From NCBI GenBank assembly GCA_021779875.1, contig JAJXZV010000316.1, forward strand, positions 1 to 14,501: 14,501 bases of DNA. The letters run 5' to 3'. The position numbers and the translations under genes are program-made. The notes under the pieces are model-generated. The model saw only the letters and a list, made by a program, of their open reading frames with translations, made no database searches and was not told the DNA's origin. Below, piece by piece: positions 5,494 to 13,442 of the stretch (positions are counted from its first letter, which is position 1; each line of letters begins with the position of its first letter). The stretch is from Pseudomonadota bacterium. Its GTDB lineage: Bacteria > Pseudomonadota > Gammaproteobacteria > Steroidobacterales > Steroidobacteraceae.

Positions 5494-7374
5494 CTAGCTC
5501 AGGATGATCTTCGAGCTCCCGGCGAGTCCTTCCACGATGAGCGTGTTGACGCGGCGCACGAAGCCCGCCGGGTCCTCCAGCTCACCCCCCTCGGCCAACA
5601 GAGCCTGATCGTACAACACCCGGGCGAGTTCCGCGAAGGCGCCCTCGTCCGCCGTGTCGTTCAGGCGGGACACCAGGGCGTGCTTCGGGTTCAGCTCGAG
5701 AATCGGCGGCGCCGCGAACGGATTGGACTGGCCCGCCTGCTTCAGGATGCGATTCATGCGCAGGCTCAGCCCGAACTCGCCCGTGACCAGCACGGCCGGC
5801 GAATCGGTCAGCCGGGTCGACACCTGGGCGCTCGCGATCTTGCCATCCAGCGTCTTGGCGAGGCGCTCGAGCGTCGCCCGATACGCCGACTCGGCGGCGG
5901 CTTTCTCGGGCGTCTCGATGGCGCTGGACACGTCCGCCGCCGCGCTCGCCACATTCGCGAGCGGCTTGCCCTCGTACTCGTGCAGGTGCCCGGCCAGCCA
6001 CTCGTCGATGCGGTCGGTGAGCAGCAGCACCTCGAATCCCGAGGCGCGGAAACCCTCCAGGTGGGGGCTCGAGCGCGCCGCGGCGAGGTTGTCCGCCGTC
6101 AGGAAGTAGATCGCCTTCTGCTCGGCCTTCATGCGCGCGACGTACGCATCGAGCGTGACCTCCTGCGAATCGCCGCCCGCGGTCGAATACAGGCGCAGGA
6201 GCTTGGCGATGCGCGCACGGTTCGCCGGATCCTCGATCACGCCCTCCTTCAACACCGCTCCGAAGGTCTTCCAGAACTCCGCGTACTCCTCGGGGCGGTT
6301 GGCGGCCAGGTCCTCCAGCAGGTCGAGCGAGCGCTTCACCAGTGCCGCGCGGATCTTCTCCACGGTGCGGTTGTTCTGCAGCAGCTCGCGCGAGACGTTG
6401 AGCGGCAGGTCCGCGCTGTCCACCAGGCCGCGCATGAAGCGCAGCCACGGCGGCAGCAGCTCCGCCGCCTTGTCCATGATGAACACCCGCCGCACGTACA
6501 GGTGCACGCCGCCCTGGCGGTCGCGCTCGTACAGATCGAACGGCGCACGCTTGGGCAGGTACAGGAGCGAGGTGTATTCCAGGGCGCCCTCGACCTTGTT
6601 GTGCGCCCAGACGCGCGCATCGCCGGTGTCGTGGGTCAGGTGGCGGTAGAAGCCCTGGTAGTCCTCGTCGGTCAGATCCGCCTTGGGGCGGGTCCAGAAG
6701 GCCTTCGCCTGGTTGACCGTCTCGGAGGCATCCGCCGTCTTCAGCACGATCGGGATGCCGAGATGATCGGAGTACTTGCGCACCAGTTCGCGCAGCCGCC
6801 CCGGCTCCAGGAATTCCCGGTCCTCGGTGCGCAGCTCCAGGATCACCTCGGTGCCCCGGTCGCTCTTGGGGTCGTCCTGGATCTCGTAGGAGCCCTCCCC
6901 GTCGGACACCCAGCGCACTCCCGGCTGGTCGGCGCGCTTGGTGAGCACGGTGACGCGGTCGGCCACGATGAAGGCCGAGTAGAAGCCCACGCCGAACTGG
7001 CCGATGAGCTGGGCGTCCTTGGCCGAGTCGCCGCTCAAGGTCTCGAGGAACTTCTTGGTGCCGGACCGGGCGATGGTGCCCAGGTGATCGATCGCCTCGT
7101 CCCGGCTCATGCCGATGCCGTTGTCCTTGATCGTGAGGGTGCCGGCGGCCGCATCGGGGACCAGGGTCACCGACAGCTCGTCGGCGCCCAGCCACTCGGG
7201 CCGCTCGATCGCCGCGAAGCGCAGCCGCTCGCAGGCGTCGGAGGCGTTGGAGATCAGCTCGCGCAGGAAGATCTCCTTGTGCGAGTACAGCGAGTGGATC
7301 ACCAGGCGCAGCACCTGGCGGGTCTCGGCCTGGAATTCCTTGACTTGCGGCTCGTGGGAGGCGTCGGTGTTCAT
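5494..7374 (-). CDS. htpG: Molecular chaperone HtpG (bacterial Hsp90)
   Basis: A 626-residue cytosolic Hsp90. The N-terminal GHKL ATPase domain shows ELISNASDA (E39, N43), DNGIGM (84-89), GTIARSGTKKF (99-109) and GQFGVGFYS (125-133). The middle domain follows, with the conserved DLPLNVSRELLQ stretch, and then the C-terminal dimerisation domain ending in a short SSKIILS tail rather than the eukaryotic MEEVD. It remodels client proteins together with DnaK/DnaJ. I chose the ATG at 7374; a TTG 33 bases upstream (7407) is in frame but sits almost at the predicted transcription start of the heat-shock promoter (7417-7444), so it is unlikely. The ribosome-binding site is weak (AGAG, about 9 bases upstream). 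It lies 79 bp downstream of cbpA and 5 bp upstream of the DsbA-fold gene, all on one strand. Confidence 0.98.
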   Translation of the reverse strand: MNTDASHEPQVKEFQAETRQVLRLVIHSLYSHKEIFLRELISNASDACERLRFAAIERPEWLGADELSVTLVPDAAAGTLTIKDNGIGMSRDEAIDHLGTIARSGTKKFLETLSGDSAKDAQLIGQFGVGFYSAFIVADRVTVLTKRADQPGVRWVSDGEGSYEIQDDPKSDRGTEVILELRTEDREFLEPGRLRELVRKYSDHLGIPIVLKTADASETVNQAKAFWTRPKADLTDEDYQGFYRHLTHDTGDARVWAHNKVEGALEYTSLLYLPKRAPFDLYERDRQGGVHLYVRRVFIMDKAAELLPPWLRFMRGLVDSADLPLNVSRELLQNNRTVEKIRAALVKRSLDLLEDLAANRPEEYAEFWKTFGAVLKEGVIEDPANRARIAKLLRLYSTAGGDSQEVTLDAYVARMKAEQKAIYFLTADNLAAARSSPHLEGFRASGFEVLLLTDRIDEWLAGHLHEYEGKPLANVASAAADVSSAIETPEKAAAESAYRATLERLAKTLDGKIASAQVSTRLTDSPAVLVTGEFGLSLRMNRILKQAGQSNPFAAPPILELNPKHALVSRLNDTADEGAFAELARVLYDQALLAEGGELEDPAGFVRRVNTLIVEGLAGSSKIILS

Positions 7375-7416
7375 CGTCGTACTCTGGAATTTCCCTGTGG
7401 CGGACAAACGGCGCGG

Positions 7417-7444
7417 ATATGGGGCCGCGGGCCCCTACTTCAAG
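7417..7444 (-). promoter_or_regulatory. Sigma32 (RpoH) heat-shock promoter of htpG
   Basis: On the minus strand CTTGAAG (7444-7438; 6 of 7 to CTTGAAA) is followed after 13 bases by CCCCATAT (7424-7417), a full match to the sigma32 -10 consensus CCCCATNT. The predicted transcript starts near 7410, giving a leader of about 36 bases to the htpG ATG. A 6-bp inverted repeat (7421-7426 with 7430-7435) sits across the spacer and the start of the -10. This supports heat-shock control of htpG and of the DsbA-fold gene behind it, independent of cbpA read-through. Confidence 0.85.
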
Positions 7445-7453
7445 AGCGTCCGC

Positions 7454-8314
7454 TCACGGCCAGGCGGCGCGCGGGTCGAATCGGAATTCGCGCTTCATGC
7501 GCTCGTAGGCCTCGCGGGCCTGCGGGGAGTCCGCGGGCGGCGTCACCAGCTTGATGATCACGATCTGGTCGCCGACCGGCGCGCCCGGCAGCCCGCGGCC
7601 GCGCAGGCGCAGCTTCTGCCCCCCCTGGGCGCCCGCCGGGACGGTCAGGTCGACGGCTCCGCCCAGCGTGGGCACCGCCACCTTCGCCCCCAGGGCCGCT
7701 TCCCAAGGCGCCAGCGGCAGCTCGACGTGCACGTCCCGGCCCTGCACCTGGAACCGGGCGTGCGGCCGCAGGCGCGTCCGAAAGACGATCGAGCCGCGCC
7801 CGCCCACGCCGGGAATGCGCAGCGCCTGGCCGTCGGTGACGCCGGCCGGGATCTGCACGTCCACCTGGCGCGCGCGGCCCCCGTCATTGACGGCGACGCG
7901 CCGCCGCGTGCCCGAGTAGGCCTCCTCGACCGTGATGTCGATCTGGCCGGCCTCGGTCTCGGCGTGCGCGCCCCCGGCGGCGCCGAACAGGCTCGAGAAG
8001 AAGTCGCTGAAACCGTCGAACTGGCCGAACTGGGCACCCCCGGCCTGGCCGAAGCGCTGCTGCCAGTCGGGCGGCGGGCGAAACTGCTGGCCCGGCCGGT
8101 AGTCCCGGCCGAGCTGGTCGTAGGCGGCGCGCTTGTCCGGGTCCTTGAGCACCTCGTAGGCTTCCTGGACCTCCTTGAACTTTTCCTCGGCCTGGCGCTC
8201 CTTGCTGACGTCCGGGTGGTACTTGCGCGCCAGCTTCCGGTAGGCGCGCTTGAGCACCTCCGCATCCGCCGTGCGCGCCACCCCGAGAACCTGGTAGTAG
8301 TCCTTGTATTGCAT
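7454..8314 (-). CDS. cbpA: CbpA-type DnaJ-family co-chaperone
   Basis: A 286-residue Hsp40 of class B. The J-domain spans about 1-70 with the HPD motif at 33-35, followed by a Gly/Phe/Gln-rich linker (about 73-115, including FSDFFSSLFG) and two C-terminal beta-domains (about 122-195 and 196-260). There are no CxxCxGxG zinc-finger repeats, which separates it from DnaJ proper. It stimulates DnaK ATPase and delivers substrates; CbpA of E. coli also binds curved DNA. The ATG at 8314 has AGGA 6 bases upstream. No cbpM-like partner follows; htpG does, after 79 bp. It is divergent from htpX across 192 bp that hold heat-shock-like promoter elements. Confidence 0.95.
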   Translation of the reverse strand: MQYKDYYQVLGVARTADAEVLKRAYRKLARKYHPDVSKERQAEEKFKEVQEAYEVLKDPDKRAAYDQLGRDYRPGQQFRPPPDWQQRFGQAGGAQFGQFDGFSDFFSSLFGAAGGAHAETEAGQIDITVEEAYSGTRRRVAVNDGGRARQVDVQIPAGVTDGQALRIPGVGGRGSIVFRTRLRPHARFQVQGRDVHVELPLAPWEAALGAKVAVPTLGGAVDLTVPAGAQGGQKLRLRGRGLPGAPVGDQIVIIKLVTPPADSPQAREAYERMKREFRFDPRAAWP

Positions 8315-8394
8315 GCCCAGTCCTGCGCTTGATGATCGACCGCAATGCACTCTTGCCGGCCCGCACCGCATCCGCGCCGGCCCACGGCTCGAAA

Positions 8395-8422
8395 TATTGG
8401 GGGCAACGCTTGAAAATGCAAC
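8395..8422 (-). promoter_or_regulatory. Possible sigma32-like promoter of cbpA
   Basis: On the minus strand GTTGCAT (8422-8416), 13 bases of spacer, then CCCCAATA (8402-8395). The -10 keeps the CCCCA core of CCCCATNT, but the -35 matches CTTGAAA at only 4 of 7 positions. The spacing equals that of the much better htpG promoter. It overlaps the plus-strand -35 of htpX. The call is tentative. Confidence 0.4.
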
Positions 8423-8437
8423 GCAAGGTCCCGACCA
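8409..8437 (+). promoter_or_regulatory. Possible heat-shock promoter of htpX
   Basis: CTTGAAA (8409-8415) is a perfect sigma32 -35. After 14 bases comes CCCGACCA (8430-8437), an imperfect -10 that keeps the CCC start and the A. A sigma70 reading (TTGAAA, 17 bases, GACCAT) is also possible but weaker. The leader to the htpX ATG would be about 60 bases. The perfect -35 and the nature of the gene support it; the -10 does not. Confidence 0.5.
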
Positions 8438-8506
8438 TACCCCTCGGTCCCGCCCCTGCGCGGGATTCGATAGCATAGTGCGGGCCGGGCGCCCAAAGAC
8501 AGGCTT

Positions 8507-9385
8507 ATGAAGCGCATCTTCCTCTTCATCGTGACCAACCTGGCGGTGCTCGCACTGCTCAGCGTGGTGGTGTTCGTGGTCGAGCGGGCCACCGGCGTGC
8601 GCTTGGGAGGCGCCGGGCTCGGCAACATGCTGGTCTTTGCCGCCATCTTCGGCTTCGGCGGCGCGCTGATCTCGCTGGCCCTCTCGAAGTGGACCGCGAA
8701 GACCATGATGGGGGTGCGGGTCATCGAGACGCCGCAGTCCGAGGCCGAAAGCTGGCTGGTCGCGACGGTCGAGCGCCTGGCGGCGCGGGCCGGGATCGGC
8801 CGCCCGGAGATCGGTTATTTCGAGGCCGAGGAGATGAATGCGTTCGCGACCGGCGCGCGCCGCGACGCCTCGCTGGTGGCGGTGAGCACCGGCCTGCTGC
8901 GCGGCATGTCGCGCCAGCAGGCGGAGGCGGTGCTCGGGCACGAGATCACCCACGTCGCCAACGGCGACATGGTCACCATGGCGCTGCTGCAAGGCGTGGT
9001 GAACACCTTCGTGATCTTCCTGGCCCGCATCATCGGCAACGTGGTCGACCGGGCGATCTTCAAGAACGACCGGGACCAGCCGGGCATCGGCTCCTTCGTC
9101 ACGACCCTCGTCGCCCAGCTGGTGCTCGGGGTGTTCGCGAGCATGATCGTGAGCTGGTATTCGCGGCGCCGGGAGTACCGCGCCGACGCCGGCGGCGCCG
9201 ATCTCGCGGGCACCGGCAACATGATCGGCGCGCTCGAGGCCCTCAAGCACAGTCACGGCGAGCCGATGCCGACGCAGATGCAGGCCTTCGGCATCAACAC
9301 CGGAGCCGAGGGCTTCGCCCGGCTGTTCATGAGCCACCCGCCGCTCGACGAGCGCATCGCGGCGCTGCAAGCGCGCGCCGCCTGA
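8507..9385 (+). CDS. htpX: Membrane zinc metalloprotease HtpX
   Basis: A 292-residue inner-membrane M48 peptidase that, with FtsH, degrades misfolded membrane proteins. Two N-terminal membrane helices (about 4-26 and 39-60) precede the catalytic domain. The zinc site is HEITH (145-149), with the third ligand E223 in RREYRADAGG. INAFATGARRDASLVAVSTGLL-like and ANGDMVTM segments are near-identical to E. coli HtpX as I recall it. Further hydrophobic stretches lie at about 157-177 and 197-217. The length is normal (293 in E. coli). The ATG at 8507 has a modest AGG close upstream. It is the first gene of a rightward run and lies opposite cbpA. Confidence 0.97.
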   Translation: MKRIFLFIVTNLAVLALLSVVVFVVERATGVRLGGAGLGNMLVFAAIFGFGGALISLALSKWTAKTMMGVRVIETPQSEAESWLVATVERLAARAGIGRPEIGYFEAEEMNAFATGARRDASLVAVSTGLLRGMSRQQAEAVLGHEITHVANGDMVTMALLQGVVNTFVIFLARIIGNVVDRAIFKNDRDQPGIGSFVTTLVAQLVLGVFASMIVSWYSRRREYRADAGGADLAGTGNMIGALEALKHSHGEPMPTQMQAFGINTGAEGFARLFMSHPPLDERIAALQARAA

Positions 9386-9414
9386 CTCAACCAATCATCA
9401 ATCAGGATTCCTAC

Positions 9415-10392
9415 ATGACATCGACGAACGAGATCGCATCGCCCCCCGGCCCGACGGCCGAGCGGGTCGGACGGGAGATTTCCCGCTGGTTCGACAACAG
9501 CGCCATCGAGACTCGCCCGCCGGATCCGGAGGCCTTCGACTCGTCCATCGACTGGGTGCGAACCCTGCCGTTCCTCATCATGCATGCACTCTGCCTCGCG
9601 GTGATCTGGGTCGGGTTCAGCTGGATCGCGCTCGCCGTGACCGTCGCCCTGTACGTGCTGCGCATGTTCGCCATCACGGGCTTCTATCACCGTTACTTCT
9701 CGCATCGCAGCTTCAAGACCTCCCGGGCCGGCCAGTTCATCTTCGGCCTGCTGGGGGCCACCGCGGTCCAGCGCGGCCCGATCTGGTGGGCGGCCCATCA
9801 CCGCCACCACCACGTCTATTCCGACAAGCCGGAGGACGTGCATTCGCCGGTGCAGCACGGCTTCTTCTGGAGCCACATGGGATGGTTCATGTCGCGCAAG
9901 CACTTCGCCGCGGACCTGTCGCGGGTGAAGGACCTGCTGAAGTACCCCGAGCTGCGTTTTCTCGACCGGTTCGACGTCCTGGTGCCCACGGCCCTCGGCG
10001 TCGGCGTGTTCCTGCTCGGCGTGCTGTTGAAGCGCTTCGCGCCGGGGCTCGGCACCAACGGCTGGCAGATGCTCGTCTGGGGGTTCTTCGTCTCGACGGT
10101 GGCCGTGTACCACGGCACCTACACCATCAATTCGCTGTCGCACGTGTTCGGCCGGCAGCGCTACAAGACCGGCGATGCCAGCCGCAACAATCCGTGGCTC
10201 GCGCTGATCACGCTCGGCGAGGGCTGGCACAACAACCATCATTATTATCCCGCGTCCGTGCGGCAGGGCTTCTACTGGTGGGAGTTCGACCTCACCTTCT
10301 ACCTGCTCAAGGTGATGTCGATGTTCGGGCTGATCTGGGACCTGAAGCCGGTTCCGGCCACGGTCCGCGATGCGCCCGCCAAGCGGTTCTGA
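9415..10392 (+). CDS. Membrane fatty-acid (acyl-CoA delta-9-type) desaturase
   Basis: A 325-residue integral-membrane di-iron desaturase. The three histidine boxes are HRYFSH (92-97), HRHHH (129-133) and HNNHH (272-276), the order and type of stearoyl-CoA/acyl-CoA delta-9 desaturases. Hydrophobic pairs flank them (about 50-86, 106-122, 188-205, 217-235). NSLSHVFGRQRYKTGDASRNN and GEGWHNNHH are family signatures. It introduces a cis double bond in saturated acyl chains, using electrons from a ferredoxin, rubredoxin or cytochrome b5-like donor. I chose the ATG at 9415: AGGA lies 7 bases upstream, and the frame upstream of it is a shadow of htpX. It starts 29 bp after htpX, so both are probably on one transcript. 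Confidence 0.95.
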   Translation: MTSTNEIASPPGPTAERVGREISRWFDNSAIETRPPDPEAFDSSIDWVRTLPFLIMHALCLAVIWVGFSWIALAVTVALYVLRMFAITGFYHRYFSHRSFKTSRAGQFIFGLLGATAVQRGPIWWAAHHRHHHVYSDKPEDVHSPVQHGFFWSHMGWFMSRKHFAADLSRVKDLLKYPELRFLDRFDVLVPTALGVGVFLLGVLLKRFAPGLGTNGWQMLVWGFFVSTVAVYHGTYTINSLSHVFGRQRYKTGDASRNNPWLALITLGEGWHNNHHYYPASVRQGFYWWEFDLTFYLLKVMSMFGLIWDLKPVPATVRDAPAKRF

Positions 10393-10399
10393 CAGAGGC

Positions 10400-11833
<1,434 letters not shown>

Positions 11834-11843
11834 GGTTCGCGCC

Positions 11844-12416
11844 GTGCGCACGCTGCACCTACCGCTGCCCACGGCGCGCCTGCGTCTGCGCGATTTCACG
11901 GGCGAGGACTTCGCGGCGGTGCAGGCCTATTCGGCCGACCCGCGGGTGACCCGCTACCTGTTCTTCGGGCCGCGCGACGCGGAGGCCACCGCCGACTACC
12001 TGGAGGGACTGCTCGCTTCGCAGCGGGAGACGCCGCGCACCCGGTTCGAGCTCGCCATCGAGGAGCCGGGGTCCGGGCGCGTGATCGGCGCCTGCGATCT
12101 GTCGATGATCGAGCACGGCGTATTCGACCTGGGCTACATGCTGGGCAGCGGGGATTGGGGCCGCGGATACGCGACCGAGGTCGCTCTGGCGCTGCTCGAG
12201 GCGGGGTTCCAACAGCTGAACGCGGCGCGCATCATATCGACCGTGGACGTGAACAATCGCGCCTCGATCCGCGTGCTCGAGAAGATCGGCATGCGCTGGG
12301 AGGCGATCTTCCGCAAGCATCGGCGCGCCAAGAACCGCTGGTGGGACTGCCACCTGTACGTGCTGCCGCGCGAGGTATGGCTCGCCCAGGCCGCGCCCGG
12401 CGGTCAGCGCGACTGA
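11844..12416 (+). CDS. GNAT-family N-acetyltransferase (RimJ/RimL-like)
   Basis: A 190-residue protein with the Acetyltransf_3 layout: an N-terminal TARLRLRDFTGEDF opening; YSADPRVTRYLFF; acetyl-CoA pyrophosphate loop motif A at WGRGYATE (105-112); motif B at NNRASIRVLEKIGM (137-150); and a C-terminal LYVLPREVW strand. Relatives acetylate ribosomal protein N-termini, antibiotics or small molecules; the substrate here cannot be read off. The start is GTG, with GAGG about 8 bases upstream in the preceding gene's stop region, and lies 10 bp after the dehydrogenase. It is the last gene of the htpX run. Its last 13 bases overlap the 3' end of the small minus-strand gene, tail to tail. Confidence 0.92.
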   Translation: MRTLHLPLPTARLRLRDFTGEDFAAVQAYSADPRVTRYLFFGPRDAEATADYLEGLLASQRETPRTRFELAIEEPGSGRVIGACDLSMIEHGVFDLGYMLGSGDWGRGYATEVALALLEAGFQQLNAARIISTVDVNNRASIRVLEKIGMRWEAIFRKHRRAKNRWWDCHLYVLPREVWLAQAAPGGQRD

Positions 12417-12574
12417 TCCTCGCGGCGCTCGGCGGCATCGAGTTCGGCGGCCCGCCGCTTGGCCCGATCGAGGACGTCGGGGCCCGGCATGCCGACGTCG
12501 CGGCTCGAGCGCAGCAGCAACAGTCCGCCGATCAGGGCGCCGACGGCCAGAGCGATGATCAACAGGGCCCGCAT
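12404..12574 (-). CDS. Small single-pass membrane protein (56 residues), downstream of tesB
   Basis: Reading the minus strand from the ATG at 12574 gives a clean 56-residue frame ending in TGA at 12404. Residues 2-21 are strongly hydrophobic (LLIIALAVGALIGGLLLL). R22-SSRD and a MPGPDVLDRAKRRAAELDAAERRE helix of mixed charge follow, as in tiny inner-membrane proteins with a cytoplasmic tail. The tesB stop and this start are only 3 bases apart, so translation is probably coupled; no separate ribosome-binding site is evident. The pattern recalls gammaproteobacterial DUF2897 proteins, from memory and not from a search. The reasons to believe it are the textbook membrane helix, the operon fit and a gene-free gap otherwise. 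Function is unknown. Confidence 0.7.
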   Translation of the reverse strand: MRALLIIALAVGALIGGLLLLRSSRDVGMPGPDVLDRAKRRAAELDAAERREDQSR

Positions 12575-12577
12575 GGA

Positions 12578-13435
12578 TCAGCCGACCACGCGCAGCAGGC
12601 CCTCTTGCGCGAGGGAGGCGACCAGCGCGCCGTCGCGGTCGAAGACGTGGCCCCGCGTGAAGCCGCGCGCGCCCGAGGCGCTCGGGCTGTCGATGGTGCA
12701 CAACAGCCACTCGTCGATGCGGAACGGCCGGTGGAACCACATCGCGTGATCGATGCTCGCCATGATCACCCGGGGGCTGAGCGGCGAGACGCCGTGCGGA
12801 TTGAGCGCCGTGTCGAGCAGGTGGAAGTCCGCCACGTAGGCCAGCAGGCAGCGGTGCAGGGACTGCTCGTCGGGCAGCCGATCCACGGCCCGCAGCCACA
12901 GGCTCTTCTGCGGCGCGCGTTTCGCCGGGTCGAGGAAGCTCGGCGGATCGACCGGGCGAAAATCGAAGGGCCGCTGCTGCCCGAGCAGCTTCGCGAGCCG
13001 CTCCGGCAGCCGGGGCAGCGCCGCGCGGATGTAGGCCTCCGCCCCCTCGAGATCCTCCGGCGGCGGCACCGCCGGCATCGGGACCTGGTGGTCGAGGCCC
13101 TGCTCGTCGGACTGGAACGAGGCCGACATGTTGAAGATCTGTTCGCCGTGCTGGATGGCGACCACCCGGCGGGTCGAGAAGTGCCGGCCGTCGCGCGCGC
13201 GGTCGACCTCGTACACGATGGGCGAGTCGACGTCGCCGCGCCGCAGGAAATAGGCGTGCAGCGAGTGCACCATGCGGCCCTCGACGGTCGCCGCCGCCGC
13301 CATCAGCGCCTGCCCGAGCACCTGTCCGCCGAACACCTGCGGGCTGCCGATGTCGCGGCTCTCGCCGCGGAACAGGTTCATCTCCAGCCGTTCGAGGCGG
13401 ATCACCTCGATCAGGTCCTCCAGAAGCTGGTTCAT
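12578..13435 (-). CDS. tesB: Acyl-CoA thioesterase II
   Basis: A 285-residue double-hotdog thioesterase, the normal TesB length (286 in E. coli). It hydrolyses medium- to long-chain acyl-CoA to free fatty acid and CoA in the cytoplasm. Signatures are FGGQVLGQAL (35-44), HSLHAYFLR (57-65), SIDHAMWFHRPF (227-238) with the catalytic Asp229, DSPSASGARGF (249-259) and LVASLAQEG with Gln277. The position of E. coli Thr228 appears to fall at the S-P-S stretch (250-252) by my alignment, a variant I believe is common in the family. The ATG at 13435 has GAGG about 5 bases upstream and lies 7 bp after the reductase stop. It is followed by the small membrane protein after 3 bp. Confidence 0.96.
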   Translation of the reverse strand: MNQLLEDLIEVIRLERLEMNLFRGESRDIGSPQVFGGQVLGQALMAAAATVEGRMVHSLHAYFLRRGDVDSPIVYEVDRARDGRHFSTRRVVAIQHGEQIFNMSASFQSDEQGLDHQVPMPAVPPPEDLEGAEAYIRAALPRLPERLAKLLGQQRPFDFRPVDPPSFLDPAKRAPQKSLWLRAVDRLPDEQSLHRCLLAYVADFHLLDTALNPHGVSPLSPRVIMASIDHAMWFHRPFRIDEWLLCTIDSPSASGARGFTRGHVFDRDGALVASLAQEGLLRVVG

Positions 13436-13442
13436 GCCGCCC

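Noticed and set aside
7375..7407. TTG start at 7407 for htpG
   Set aside because: It would add 11 residues not seen in the family and lies within a few bases of the predicted sigma32 transcription start.
7421..7435. GC hairpin between cbpA and htpG as a terminator
   Set aside because: No T-run follows on the minus strand, and the bases are part of a near-consensus sigma32 promoter.
5680..7554. A 624-residue plus-strand frame antisense to htpG
   Set aside because: It is the GC-rich shadow of a certain htpG gene, with Arg/Leu/Gly/Val-heavy composition and no domain.
8315..9394. The long upstream extension of the cbpA frame
   Set aside because: The J-domain starts at the ATG at 8314 with a good AGGA. 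The extension is antisense to htpX and crosses its promoter.
8689..9414. The upstream extension of the desaturase frame
   Set aside because: It is a shifted-frame shadow of htpX. The ATG at 9415 has a good ribosome-binding site and the family's normal length.
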